Positions 47,601 through 61,397 of a DNA stretch of 64,000 bases are shown piece after piece. A model generated the notes under the pieces. It made no database searches, was not told the DNA's origin, and saw only the letters and a list, made by a program, of their open reading frames with translations. Each line of letters opens with the position of its first letter. Positions within the stretch are counted from its first letter, which is position 1. The stretch is from assembly GCA_013399875.1 (NCBI GenBank), contig VXAZ01009496.1, positions 625,275 to 689,274 on the forward strand. Direction: 5' to 3'. The stretch is from Gymnorhina tibicen. Taxonomy: Eukaryota; Chordata; Aves; Passeriformes; Artamidae. The translations under genes were made by a program, and so were the position numbers.

Positions 47601-49582
47601 TCTCATTAACTCTTCATAAACCCAAAATCAGCAAAGTGTATTATTTACTAGTGCTATTTTTAAAGACAGTAGTACCTTTCTGACTTTTACCAGTTAGCAA
47701 CCTAACTTCTAAAGTTAGTCTTTCTAGCTAACTCCTCCACAGAAGTCTAATGCACCTGAATTTTGAAAAATCAAGCATAAAAACTTATTAAGTGCAAGAA
47801 TTAAATTTGCTTATGAAACCTTTACTTGGGCCCTTTGTGCATTTGCAGGTTGATACAATCTTCAATTCTATGCACACATCCCTTTTTTTCCCCCTAAAAA
47901 TTATGTGCTTGATAATAAATATTTGCATAATTATTCACTCCTTCGTTTCATACCTATAATTTAGCACATAATCTTTACTGCAAACAAACTAAACCAATCT
48001 ACTTACTTGTACCATTGATGAAGGAGGCATGCTTTAAATTTGCTTCCACAACTCCCTTGGGATACGAAAGGGTATTATCATCCCCATTTTACAGAAGCAA
48101 GAGCAGATCAAGCAAAAAAAAGATTAAGATTTTTCTGCTTTTAAATACATCAGCAAAAACATACACTTTTTTTGCGCAGAACTTCTGCCACTCTGTCTAA
48201 TCAGTAAATGAGAAAAATGAGGAACATGCGACTAATGACTGCTACAATGTTTGTATCAGGAACTGTCTCGTGCTGTGCCAGCAACAAAAGGAGTAAGAGA
48301 GGCTATTCATCTATTTGGATGTTGCTAATGGGTTACCCAGCAGTAGGAAAAGGTTCAGAGGGAGATGGGAAGATGGGGTTGCCACAGAGAAAATACTGCC
48401 CTGCACGAGCCTGTCCATTATGGAGTGGCTAAGATATGAAAGAATAGTCACAACTCCTATAAGGAGAAATACCAGGAGGAGGTAAAGCTCTGTGTTCACC
48501 TGCATCCAGAACTATTCCTAGAGCTGCAGTGCGGACCACAGACCTCATGGAGGCAGGTGAAAAACACAGCAAAGTGATAATTCTTTCACTGATGGCACAA
48601 GCACAGGCACGCAAATTTCTCTGGACAGTGCCAAAGATGGTGACACCAGAAGGAAGCAGAACAGCAGCTCCAGCAGCTTAGAGGAGTTGGGCAGCACTGC
48701 TTTGGTCACCACTGGGTGACCACAGTCCAAATGACAAACTGTAGGTGTAAGGACTTATGAGGCTTATGACCAATTGCTTTACACTATTTGAGGGGAACAC
48801 ACAAGCAGCCTACCATGCTCTGACTCAAAAGCAGCTCGTGGTATTCAGCTGTGAAAGTGGCCTTACTGAACTGGCAAACTGGGCTGTGAGAAGAAGGTTG
48901 GATAGCACACATAAGCCAAACTTTTTTTTTTTTTTAATAGAACCGCTGCAGTATCTGGGCACAAGAAGAGTTGGGTAATAGCTGGTGGCTTCAGGCAATA
49001 GACACTGCTGCACATCATCCTGTATCATTTCCTCCTGTTCAGTCACAGCTGATCTTGTAGCAGCTGGGCTCTCACAATTTTGTGAAGACTGGCCTAATGA
49101 GAGACTGAAGAACACATTTCACTCGATGCTGAGAGACAAACCAACCCACAAACCAAGAAATTGATTTGAAGCCTTAATCAAAAGAAATGAGAAAAAGCTT
49201 CCCATAGATGTGCCTATACCACTGGGAGATGATTCTCCTATAATTTCAGATTGCGATAAGAGAAATTTTGCAGGCCTCAGCTAGCTGCTTTTTCCCTTTT
49301 TTTTCCCTCCTGGGAGCATTTGAAGTCTAGGAAGAGAAAGCTTAAAATCACAGATGGACCTGTTCCTCCATGACAAATTCTGCACAACAGAGCCTCCAGG
49401 AAGTCCAGCTGGTACCAAAAGTATTTACAGAGGGCATTTTTTTAAACATGGCAATTAATACTGCTCCCTTACTCCAAATTTCTGAAGAGACAAGGACAAC
49501 ATGAAGACCCATAGAAGCACAACTTACAAAGTTTAATAATCAGACTCCAAGAAAGAAAAAATTATGATATTAAATTAGTTAT
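44679..49582. other. Noncoding stretch with AT-rich and poly-T tracts
   Basis: An AT-only stretch of TA/AAT words lies at about 44924-44972, an interrupted T run at 46624-46645 and a 14-T run at 48922-48935. The 48.0-49.1 kb part is somewhat less AT-rich, with several overlapping short frames, none recognisable. Confidence 0.5.
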
Positions 49583-49710
49583 AAGATCATAGGATACTTC
49601 AGGTTGAAAGGGACATTAGGGGTTCTCTAATCCAACCTCCTGCTTCTAGCAGGGTCAGCTATGAGATCACACCAAGTTGCTCAGGGTTTTATACTGTTGG
49701 ATCTTGAAAA
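49583..49710 (-). mobile_element. CR1 LINE fragment, antisense (~128 bp, old)
   Basis: Complement of a CR1 3' end: 'agatcataggatacttcagg', 'ttgaaagggacattaggggt', 'aatccaacctcctgcttcta' and 'gagatcacaccaagttgctc'. It is more diverged than the 37.5-kb copy and truncated at both sides. Confidence 0.85.
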
Positions 49711-52700
49711 AAGTCTGTCAAAAGTTTAAAAGATTCTCATAGTATTCTATCTGTAGAACTTTGAAATGGAACCCAGTATAGATCATTCAAAAGAAAATCT
49801 TAACCGCTAACATAGGAGTGAATATTACATTTGAGAGATGCCTTCCATGTCTAAGATCTAAAAGAGATGGAGGGGTGGAAGGGAGAATTGAAAGAATAGT
49901 ATTCAGAGAGCTTTCAGCTATGTCAGTTCCTCTTTTCAACCCTCACTTCCCTAGAATAAAGGAAAACATCTTTGCACAGACTTAGGTTCCTACAGTGTTT
50001 GATTTGGTGACTTGCAGTAAAAAAGTTGCCAGAACTTAAGACATTTGCAGAAATTGTTCTGTAGGCACTAAATTTTTAATGCTCATAATAGCTCTGATTT
50101 CTATTGCATAAAGCTAAATTCCATCCCCAGGAAGTCAGATTTCTTTAAGAAGAGTTGCTGAGTAAGCTTTGTGTTGTAGAATACAGGCTGCATTCATCTT
50201 TGCAGCTATAAGATTAAGTGAAAAAGGCCTAATCCCAATAACGAAAACTCATCAGCAATCCAGTAATGCCTAAGAGCACATTTTCTTCTGTGCTGGTTGG
50301 CACTAAGTAGCTTGATGAGAAAATGATGTTCAGGAAAGCTGGAGTGAGACTTTGCACTACTTAAAAATCACAAGGTGAAATTGTTAAACACACAGAAATA
50401 TTTCTTGAGAGAGCTAATGCACCTATTTAGCAGAAGCTGAAGAACTTCTTGGAATCCATACCTTTTCTTGGAAATTGCTGCAGTTTAAGTCAGACTGCTG
50501 CTCACTATCTACTTTTGTTTAACTCTTGGTGTGGATATCAGTATGTAGTAAATGAACTTAATTAATTAATTAATTATAATTCATGTATTTTATGGACCCA
50601 GGATTTGCACAGTGAGTGATTAGATATAGTAACTAATATAAATTAAAATCTTAGTGTCCTTCACAAATTTTCCAGGGCAGCCTATAAGAAAAAGTTAGAC
50701 TTGCAACCTGTGTGAGCATAATAACAGTTAATGATGCAACTTTATAACACTGTTCTTAATACTGTCAAAAAATCCTCAGATACTCAGCTAGAAGGAATAT
50801 TCCTTGGCATAAATACACTCCTTCTTTTTTTTTTCTAAGCTGATATAAAATAGTAGCTACTGTCACTACAATGTGAATCCTATGCCACTATAAAATGTTT
50901 TCCAAGGTGGTCTCAGCCTTGCAGGTCATTCCCCCTTGCTTGTAGCAAAGTCAAAATAAAGAAAGGTGTATTAGAAAAATGTTTTACTGTGTCCTTACGA
51001 TATTTTCTAGACTAATTTAAAAACTCCTCTGTTCTCCCTCCCTTAATTCCCTCTTTCTCTGATAGCATTTATTATTAATAGTGACTCATTTTTGAACATG
51101 GGGTTTATTGCCTAGTTTGACGGTTGTTTGAAAGACAGTACAGGGAAACAAAACAGCCACGTGGTACCTCTATTTTACTACCAAGTGTGACAGGAGACTT
51201 GTACATCTGACCCTTTCATGTAGTCTCATGATGACCAACCAGGTTTTGTGCTACGAGCACAGCAGTTCATGAAATGAGACTGATAGTGACCATAAGAATT
51301 TTGGCTGCTGCTGTGCTCCCTCTGCAGTGCCTGTTGTCTCCATCCATCTCTTCCCTACACTTTGGCCATACCTCATCATCCATTTCTTGAACATTCCTCT
51401 GACATGGTTTGGCACCATCAGTCAGGCCCACTATTGAAGAAGGTAGGTGGTAGGCAATGCTACTAAACATTCTTTAGCATGCCAGTTTTGAAGCAAAAAG
51501 GACAATTGACTCACCCAGTTAGAACAGTGTTATTGCAGCATCCCTCTTTTAGAAACGGAAAGAGACTACTCCCAGGAGCTGTCAAAGTATGAAAGATTAT
51601 TTTGCCTTCATAAGGAGGCAGAAAAGGTCTAGTCATACCCGTTCATTGAAAAGGCAAAGCCATGTTTCACCAAGTTCCACAGTTTTCTTTTTGTTGTTTC
51701 ACAGAGTGTCTGCTTTCTGTGCTTTTACTTCATTACCCAGCATATCCATTCAGAAGTGATGCAGAAAATCTTTCTGCCTTCCCTTTTGGCTTTCTCCCCT
51801 GTTACAAATGAGGTCCTAAATGCACTCAGCATCCTTATATATCTGTTTAGTGCTGAAATAATATATAAGAGCCAGCAAATAAGAAAGTGGCTGTTGAACC
51901 CAGCTCAAGAAAGGAGTCTGCAAGGCATTTGACTGGTGGCACTTAATCTATAACACAAATGAAAGATGTGATCTCCTGCAATCTTCTTCTCCCTCTCCCA
52001 TTTGTAAGAGCTGAAAGATAGTGCCCTCGCACTCGGATCCCTCAGAGACAGATCTTACTGACTGAGTGATACACAAGAGTGTCTTCCCCTGACACATAGT
52101 GCAGGTATGCCACAGCATAATCCACTATTCCCAGCCCACTAAATGGATGCTCAGTGTCTAGGGTACTTGACATCCAATATATCTTTTTCAAAGCACACTA
52201 AAGCAAGCAGTCCAGTGCACCAGCAACCCTTTTTCTTCAGAAACCTCGGTTTGTGTCTGCCCCTAGGAGGAGGCCAGTACCCTTTGAAGGTTTTTATATG
52301 GCATTTGTATGGCATAAAAACATGGAATACTTTAAAATTCTTAAGTTTTGCCTTGCTGCAGACAGTCCTTGTGACTGAGGCAGTGCCATCTGTGCACTAG
52401 CACATTAGACCATGAGCCCTTTTCTCCCACATTGTGGTTACTTGCTCTGATCATTGATGACTGAAAAAAAAGCAAGACACATGCATCATCATTTGCAATT
52501 AGTTTGTGAATCTAGAACAAGGAAGAAATCTCCAAAAAAACAAGTTACTGAAACTTTGGGGGAGTTGCGGTCAGTCACTTTTGCTGCTTGATGATTTTCA
52601 GGAGATGAACCTTTTATTGGAAAAAATAAACACCACAACAACTTAAAATTTGCTATAGTAGCTTTCTATGGCCTTCCAGAGAACAAAATAGTTTATTCTT

Positions 52701-53523
52701 GATGCTAAACCAAGCTTATCTAGCTAGCATAAGAGGAATTGCAATACACCTCTCATCTATTTAAGGCACCTCAGACCTCACCTGATGGGAGCAGTGCACA
52801 AGGGCTGCTTCTTCTTCCTGTAAAGCAGCACTACATACCAGAAAATGTTATTAAAATCTTTACCGCATCTTATTCTTTCATCAAACTTAACACCTAGTTT
52901 TAACACATTAATGCTGTATTAGTACAATGAAAATATGTGTGTCTATATGGATGATGTGTTGTACATACATTTTTAATATTTTTTTTCCCTAATGTCTGCA
53001 TTTGGAATGGTGCCAGTTACTGAATTTGAAAAAGGACATTTTAAAATGCAGTTCATTAGTTCTTGACCAGTGTTAAAAATTACTCCCTCATGTCTGGGCT
53101 CTGTTCCAGCAAAAAATGGTTTTCTGTACCTAGTCCCACTTCTAAAAGCTGTCCCATATGGATATGGATGCTGTAAACAGAACTGAAATAAATAGACTGT
53201 TTACTACTTCAGCTTTACCTAGTAGTTTGGATAAATAAAAACCAAAGAAGGTGACAAAACTTAAAACTGAATTGTGTACAGAATTGTTCAAACACATTGC
53301 TCAAACAGCCCTGTTAAAATTATTTTTATAGGGGTGCTCTTTTCACCCCTGGAGAGTGAAAAATACCTGCTGTTAGTGACATCTTAGCCTTGATATACAG
53401 AAATAAAGTCACACACATCCATAACTATCAGCTTCCTGGTACCAATCTGGAGTGGAAAAGAAAAGATACTGAAATATCATCTTGATGTTAATGGCAACTC
53501 TACTTTGTTTCTTCCTCCTTCAG
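49711..53523. other. Noncoding stretch with an AATT repeat
   Basis: Unique AT-rich DNA with an (ATTA)n run of about 18 bases at 50558-50575. Nothing else recognised. Confidence 0.5.
50558..50575. repeat. (TTAA)n microsatellite
   Basis: Four to five uninterrupted TTAA units. Confidence 0.85.
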
Positions 53524-53730
53524 CTGACTACAGATCACAGTGTGAGAGGGGTTCAACGAGAATGGAGAACATGGTTCAACATGGGACGTGTTCACCTCAG
53601 ATCTCCAGATCAGAAAAGAGAATTAGAAACACAAGGCTGGACTGTTAGTCCTGTGAGATGCCATAGAACACATCTGGGTCAAAATGATCAGATTTCAAGT
53701 AAAGGTGCTATTTCACTGGGGAGTTTTTAA
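53485..53730 (+). other. Small open frame with signal-peptide-like start; exon-like part 53524-53698
   Basis: An 81-codon ATG frame starts with a hydrophobic segment (MLMATLLCFFLLQLTTDHSVRG, residues 3-14 strongly hydrophobic) that resembles a secretion signal. A hydrophilic tail with only one further cysteine and a KR dibasic site follows. Alternatively, the segment 53524-53698 is preceded by the acceptor-like tract 'gtttcttcctccttcag' and followed by 'tcaa|gtaaag', so the hydrophobic 'signal' would just be the translated polypyrimidine tract of an intron. Both readings share the same frame. The initiating context is weak (T at +4). I do not recognise the protein; chance is the default explanation. 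Confidence 0.12.
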
Positions 53731-56700
53731 TTTTCCATTTACTTATCTTGAAAATCATAAATTACCCCTAAAGGTATTCTTAGTATCTGCAGAGGTGCTT
53801 CTCAAAGGCATACAAAGCTCTGCCTATCATAATAAATACTTCATTTTTTTATAATATTATATGAGCTACCCTTACTGGAGCACTGAATTGCTGTAAATAT
53901 TACCTCAATTCAGTGTGAAACGGTCATTTTATAGCATAAATGCTGAAAAAAATGATGATACAGTAGGAAAAACTATTCTTATATTCCACATTTACCCTTT
54001 CCTCAGTGAGGTCAGAGATAGAGCTGTAACCCAGAATGTATTAGATGGAACAGTATAACTTTGAGCTATATCTGAAAACAGTGGTCCCAATCATATTTGT
54101 CCACAGGCAACAGTACGGACTCAGAGTGAGAAATAGGCAACATCATCCTTCACTTCCTTTGAAAGTCCAGGTTTTATTTTTATGTTTTTAATTTCCTATG
54201 CCCACAAGCAAAGCTGAAAAGTCTTGTATGCAGCACATTGTGTGTGACCCTAGGATAGAGAAGAGTGTATTTAATATTTCCCCAACACGCATCAAAAGAT
54301 CACTTATGCCATGTCTTAACTTGCCAATTCCTCTTTGTTTTTCATTTCTCATCTCAAAAGTGATGAGCTATAATTTTCTGTATTTCTACTGTGAAAGAAG
54401 GTGAAGAATCAGGAGGAAGAATTAAAGTTATGTACTTGGAACAAAGACATAGCTTGTAATTAACAGTTCTAACTCAGTACTGAAAGTACCAGAAAAGTCA
54501 ATTTTCCTTGGTGTTTTGTGTACAGTTATCTCTGAATACAGAAAAAAGTGTTCCCCTTTACAGCAATGTAACACTTGAATAGTACTATAAAACAATATAA
54601 TTAGCCTGGCTCAGCTGTAACCTTATCAGATCAATCTGCAGACCCTCAGTGCAGAATAAAGGACACAACTACTACAAGCACTTTTCACATGGTTGTGACC
54701 AATTGCTTATCTGAAAATGGATTCAGCTCTTTGCTTTTTGGTTTTTTTTTTTAGGATGCTCTGTTGGTTCTTATCCGGAAATAAAAATCTCAAGTCTGTG
54801 CAAAGTAGTTCAAAACCACCCTCTCTCTTCTCCTGTGCAAGGTGTCCTGAAATTGTAAAGCAGATGTCTTGGGTGAGAGTCTCTGAGCAGTGACAATGCT
54901 GAAATGAGAGAAAGGGTTTTAAAAAGAGACAAGACGACTAAGGGGGCTTCTTAAGATCACCAAAAATACTTAGGATCAAGAGAAATCCATCATGTTATCC
55001 ACCAAATCCAAAATTCACAACTGCAAACGATTATGTGGTATGTGGATTGTAACACTCATGTATTTTGTGATATGGCAAAATAACCTAATAGTGGATCACA
55101 CAGTCACAGGATACGTAACAAACTGCTTCGTTTATGAAGATTATATAACAGGACCATGAGTTTTTCAAAAGACTGCACTTGGTGACTAAGTGTCTTTTAT
55201 GTTCACTTTTCTTAATCCAGCCCCCTTTCACCTTTCAGCTCACAAAATGGAAATACTTTTAACAGGATGCCCCACTGCACACTACTTGTTCCCGGATTAT
55301 TTTCTGAGGTATTTGCTTCACTTGGCTGGCCCAGAAAATACTGGCTGGGCGTGTCTTACATTGCCTGGGTCACAGCTAATGGATTTGTAATCCAAAAGCC
55401 TTGTTATACTATAGTGTCTCTGAAAAAAGGAAAAAAATCTTCTCAAAACCTCAAGGAAAAACTAATGAAGCAAACACAGAAACTATGAAATCTGTAAAGA
55501 TTCATTAAAAACAGCAAGAGCAATGTCACTGAGACAAAACTTTCAATTAGCGAAGTTACTTTGACAGACAAATATGAGATTTTATTAAAATTTTCTAAGA
55601 TCTACAAACAGTAGAAAGGTTTGAATGTGGAAAAAAGCAATGTAAAATGAACAACAGAAAGGTAGAAATCATTATATTTAAAGCTAGTGTGCAATTTCTG
55701 CTATAGCAACTTTAAAATAATTTAAATCTGAGGTTTCAGGAAGGTTATATATTCAATCTTTCTTTTTAATCACAATCGTTTTCAGAAAATGTGAGCTAAG
55801 TATGGAAACCTATTCTTTAGTCGTTCATGGAAAGAATAAGTAGCTTATTTCACCGCTTGAGTTGATAGACATAATATTTATCTTTGAGTATACCTAAGGC
55901 CATAGGCTGTGAAAAACAATTCACATATTTTACACAAGCATTTTCTAACAGATTCCTTTATTCTGAGTAGTTTATTTAAATGATGTCCAGATTCCAACAA
56001 CATTTTCTATCCCTTCCAGATACTTTGAAAGAACACAGTATCATGGATGTTTCCTAAAGGAAGATCACAATAGCACACAGAGGGGAAAAAGAGAGCAATT
56101 TAAAAAATGCTTTTTTTCATCTGGGTATGTGAAGAGTTATACCTACTGCACTTGACTGCACTCAGCTCTCCTAGGGGAGACTCAAAACATGTAATATTTC
56201 ATGATGTAAAAACATTTTCTGATTTAACACTGTAGAGGGATCACTTATCCTTCTAATAAAACTGCTCCTGTTTTCTGACTTCAGCTTCTCATGTGTTTGA
56301 TGCAAATACCATTCACTCCAATAAAAATCTGCTAAAATGAAGCAATAGTCAATTTACTGACCTAAAGGATGCAAATATGAGAGTGTAATGAAAGGTTACA
56401 TCACTGGGTGTGAACTGCAAGGGCTGTACACAGCACACAGAATGAAATGCCAACACAGATGGGATTTCATCATTGATTTCTAACAATAACTTCTTCAGAA
56501 TTTAACACAAAGCAAAAGGGTGTTATTTACTTTTTATCATGAAGTCACAACCTATCAGGAAAAAAAAAAGCAAATTGTTGTCTTCTAACTGAAGGCAAAT
56601 GTCAAACAAGAAAATTAATTTACACCAAATGGAACTTCTTCCTCACAAAGTATTTAATAAGAAGTCTAAGTGTAGCTTTCATTGGTGTTCCTGCTCCTCC

Positions 56701-58130
56701 TCTCGTTTTTGAAAATGAGAGGACTCTTGAAAATAATAAAGCATCTCTTCCATTGTTCTGGAAAAAACCTGCACAATCACCAGGGAAAATGGCTGTACCA
56801 AGGAAAGCTGCATCAAAATATCACAATACAATATTTTGCGTCACTCAAAATATTGCCTGATGTTCAAAATAAAGAAAAAAAATGTAATTTTTTCCCATGT
56901 AAGGTATTAATGTAATTGTATAAAGCATCAGGTTAAAGACATCCAGAGAAAAAGTGAATTTTAAAATCAGCATTTTTCCCTAAAATCTAACATTAAAATG
57001 ATTACCAAGCACAGAATGTGTTTATTCCTCATATCATTATAACTATTTCAGTGATAGGCATCTTTGCAAAAGAAAAACAAGCATAAATTTTAACAAGGCT
57101 GCTGTTAACTGTGCTGGAAAAATACTAAGACATCAAAACCTTACTGCTGAAGACTGGCCTAATTAACAGGCCAATTTCATTACCACAAGTTTTCAAATCT
57201 GTGATATTAATTAAGAAACAAAAGGAGACAAATGGCCTGCAAAGAGCCGTATCTGCCTTCTGGCCTACAAATGAGCACTCACAATCTGTGTAATCGATAC
57301 CAAGAAACCCGCTGGAACTAATGCCCAGCCTCACAGCTTTCTGCACCAGCTCCTTCATTTACCTGACCTTTCAGGTAAACGTATCTTGTGGTTCTCAAAT
57401 GACTAACTTGCACCTTTCACTACTTTAATCATTGACCTGAGAAAAAGTATGTAGATTTCAGCCTTTCTAAGACCACATTTTGATATATCCATAATTTCAG
57501 TATAGAAAAGGTGTGTCAGTAGCTTCATGGCTGGAAAATGGTCAGGCTCTAGCAAAACTAAAATGATCTTCTTCACTCTCTTTCAGCTGTAACAGTAACA
57601 GGGCTGCTGCTTAGTATGCTCCAGAAGAGACTTTGCGTATTATATCAAACATTTTCTGTTATAAAATAATTGGATACAACAGCAAAGTCCCAAGTCTTCT
57701 AAAACTGATTGAACTTTCTTGAACTTCAAACCACCAGAAAAAAGAATGAAAATTCCAGAAAAGCAACGAAAACATCTGCTTTAATAAGACTTGCCAAAAT
57801 AATCTGTAGAACCAATAGACTTCTCTGAATGAAGACTACGAACAATCTAGCAACTTCTTAGTCATATCCAAAATGGCCACTTTTGATACAGTAAATATAA
57901 GATCAAATTTCAGATAAACTTTCCCTCTATGTTTCATATATGTAGACATGTCTGTGAAGTGAGGGCACATCATTCCATTGATTCAAGTGGATCTAATTAC
58001 AGAAGAACTATCAAGGCTCTTTCTTTTGTTTGTTTGTTTTCCTGTTTGTGAGGTATTTTGTTTGTTTCTTTGATCTATTGTTGGTTTTTGTTTCTTTTAC
58101 TTGTTGTGGTGGTGGTGGTTTTATTACTAA
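53731..58130. other. Noncoding stretch, nothing identified
   Basis: Unique AT-rich DNA. A T/G-rich low-complexity stretch with TTTG words lies at 58022-58110 directly upstream of the next CR1. No gene recognised. Confidence 0.5.
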
Positions 58131-58387
58131 TGGTTTGAAGCTGTGCCAGTGGGGGTTTGGACTTGACATTAGGAAGCATTTCTTTACTGAGAGGGTGGTA
58201 AAACACTGGAACAGGCTCCCTAGCAAGGTGGTTGATGCCCCCAGCCTGTCAGTGTTTAAGAAGCTTTTAAAAAATGCCATTAGCAAAAAGCTTTAACTTT
58301 TGATCAGCCCTGAGTTGGTCAGGGAGTTGGACTAGGTGGTCACTGTAGGTCCTTTCCAAATGAAATTTTCTATTCCATTCTATTCTA
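58131..58387 (+). mobile_element. CR1-type LINE fragment with variant tail
   Basis: A sense fragment of a CR1-clade LINE ending. An 88-codon frame ending at 58296 encodes [18 protein letters not shown] and [12 protein letters not shown], the typical ORF2 C-terminal end. It is followed by 'ggagttggactaggtggtca' and 'gtaggtcctttccaaatgaa' and a terminal ATTCTATTCC repeat rather than the ATTCTGTG/ATTCTATG seen in the other copies. The differing tail and ORF2 end suggest a different CR1 subfamily. 5'-truncated. Confidence 0.88.
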
Positions 58388-59930
58388 AAAGTAAGCACTA
58401 AAATTTTTTATATAAAAATGAACATTAACCCCTCCAAACACTAATTTATCATTACTGTATGTAGTTAAGGAATGCCAGCCCCCAAAAACACTGACTCTGG
58501 AAACAAGTTTTGAAGACGTGATTTGGGATAGCTAGTGGTCAGGAACCACATTATGACCAAGAATGGTCTCCAGAGAACAGTATCTTTAAAGCTCGTCCTC
58601 ATGGTTCCTTAACCCCTCACAAGCCTGTCCCAGCTGAAACATAAGTTCAGTCAGGGATTCTGCTTATGCACCTTCTTGATCTTTCTCTCCTCTCCAGAAT
58701 GTAATACAAGCTTGATATTTAGGTAGAAAATGCCAATATTGTTTAAATTTTCTATGTATACTTCACACAGAAGTATTACATGATACTTTAAAAAAAAAAA
58801 AAGCTAATCTGATGAATTTATAGTGTTGTCCCTATCTTCAAACACATGCTTGTATTGTGCACAAAGGTTACTGATTGGGTAGAATGGAAGTCTTGATCAA
58901 GAGAATAACAAACTAAATTCAAACCACATCCTTTGTCCACCTTCATGTGCAGTTGACAACCACTACCACATCCTGCTTTTCACTCATAATGTTCTCTTCC
59001 ATTTTCACAGCAGAACTCCTGAGTTCACACAATATGCTCAAAGGCAATCCATGACAAAATTACTTAACTTGTTCATTAAAACATATCCTAAAAATTCACT
59101 GTAAACCTGGTTATTTTCATAAAGATCTTGTAATCCCAAACTACTGGAATAAGAATATGCTTTTTCATATTTTCCAGCAATTTTTTACCTTCTTTGTTCA
59201 TCAAAAAGCATTTTCCCTAGTAAACTGACCCCAGATGACTCATGCCTCTAAAAAAATATTTGATTGAAAGATGTCAAAGCAGCTTACATTTTCCAGTACA
59301 AAAACTGATGATAAAATGCCAGGGTTGAGAGCACTCAGAGATTCCAGGGGAAGATACTGCCTGACATACTTAAACAAAAATCCACAGATAGCAGAAAGCA
59401 GTTTGTACAAAGCTGAGTTTTCCATAAAGTAGCTTGTTCCATTTTTGCTCCTTTTTATGGAAGAAAATAAAATAAGATCCTCCTTGCATCCGCTAAAAAA
59501 ACAAAACTAAAACAAAGTAAAGAGTCAGAAACTGACAGTAGCAACAAGTTCTAAATCATGTGTCACAGAACATTTTAAAGCATCACATTTTAAAACATTG
59601 ATAGAGAATACCACAAGATGTTGCTCGATTTCTTAATTACATATAAAAAAAACAGGGATCTTCAAACAAGTCAGTAATTATTAAACTTTCACTCATGATT
59701 TATTATTTTTTTGATTATGTTGTTTTGACATGTTTTCATTTCAAACAGTAATGAAACTAAAAGAAAAAAGCTCCTCTGCAGGATTGCTTTTTATTACAGC
59801 ACATGTTGAAGCTGGGGATTCCAATGTATTTTAAAAACATGCTAAATTCACACTAAAAGTTGATTGCACCTTCCTCAGATCCAAATCAGATGTGGTGCAC
59901 ATACAGATTGAGAAACATAGAAGAATCCCC

Positions 59931-59957
59931 TGTATCTTAACTGTATTGTTAAGATGC
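59931..59957. repeat. Short perfect hairpin
   Basis: 'atcttaac' (59934-59941) and 'gttaagat' (59948-59955) pair perfectly around a 6-base loop. The stem extends outward by three more pairs, including one G-U. It is too short for a microRNA precursor. Confidence 0.7.
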
Positions 59958-60655
59958 ATTTAGTCACAATGATACAGTTAACTTTTTTAAACCAAGTTCT
60001 TCTAAATAAACAGGTTTCAATCAAATTGGTTTTGAAGTCAAATATTTATACTTGAGACAGGGCAATAAGCATGGTACCAATTTAATTTACTGCTTTTTTT
60101 TGTGTGTTGTTATTTGGTACTTACAAATATCTATTTAAATATCTTGTGTTTGTTCATGTCAGGTGACCAAGAACCGTGTAAGGCATTGCAAAAGATGAGA
60201 GGGGGACCAACAGCAAGCAGCTAGGGATGGTTACCTGGAGGGACTTGCATTTGTTGAGCATCAAAAAGACAAAGCAAATGAGCTCACGGAAGAGAATAAA
60301 GTATTTAATACTAATACAAAAATGTGTTTACAAAAATTAATTTTGGCCATCTCCCTTGTTTAGATTTAACACTGGAAATAGAGCTTGTTTAGAGCAGCTC
60401 AAAAGAGTTAAGACATTTGAATTCAGTGCTTCTCAATGAGAAGGGTGGGTTTGGATTTTTTTTTTTTTTTTAAGATAATATGAGCAAAGCAACTGTGTTT
60501 CTTCCATGTAACTCAAAGTAATGCTTCTGTTATCAGGTCACATCTTACTAGTTTCCAGATAACATGCAGTCCATATGTACTCCATACTTGAGGTCTGGCT
60601 GGTAAAATACTTACTATAGCAGACACAATTTAAAGCTGTCTTTCAATACTTGATA

Positions 60656-60700
60656 ACGTGAAAAAATCAAAAACTTGAATACGTGAAAAAATCAAAAGTT
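60656..60700. repeat. 25-bp tandem duplication
   Basis: 'acgtgaaaaaatcaaaa' occurs at 60656 and again at 60681, giving a period of 25 bases. Confidence 0.8.
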
Positions 60701-61043
60701 GATGGAAGATTTCACAGGCCACTTCAAACTAGTTTGTGTAATACTGATCTGACTTATTAAATAACTCAAGTAATACCAGAATAATGGAATACCATTAATC
60801 TGTATTCACTGACCACTTTAGTTGTTAATTCCTGTGATGAAGTTATAACATTTTCTGTTCTTGCTCATGGAAGCTAAAAATGGAAAGAAAAACAGTAATT
60901 TATTAAAGAACTGACATAGCTTTCCCATTCGAGAAAAGCTGAGTGAAGGTTTGGATTCAGGCAAACCAAAAATGAAAGGAGACGCTAATTTGGAGTAGGC
61001 TGATTTGAAATGCAAGGAATAAAAAAATTATTCTAGGACACCT

Positions 61044-61397
61044 TTAGGCAAAGCTTGCTCTTGCCTTCCTTATCCGCAAAGGAGCATCACTGAATTCCCC
61101 AAGAGGCTGCATAACTCGTACTGGCACCCAGTGAGGTGAATTCCTGTACTTATGTGTGAGCAAGGAGATACAACAGCAGAGCTCTGTATCACCGTTAGCA
61201 CTGTGGCCGCTTTGTGCTGTCACAAGGTCTAATCCAAGCAGACCAGACCTTCCACCAAAGAAAACAGAACTGCATGGACTGTACACCCACCTCGCAGAAA
61301 CAAAAAAGAGAGCTTTTAATACAGCAACAGGAAAGAGGAGCCTTTCTGCGTGTAGGCATGTGTATATTTGGGGTACTGGAACTGAATTATAAATCAA
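61044..61397 (-). other. Unrecognised 117-codon frame in a GC-richer patch
   Basis: A minus-strand frame of 117 codons lies in a ~350-base patch with more CpG dinucleotides than its surroundings. The product is not recognised. Two plus-strand frames (61156-61392 and 61214-61411) overlap it almost completely, so openness on both strands argues for composition rather than coding. The patch may instead be a conserved regulatory element or noncoding exon. Confidence 0.1.
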
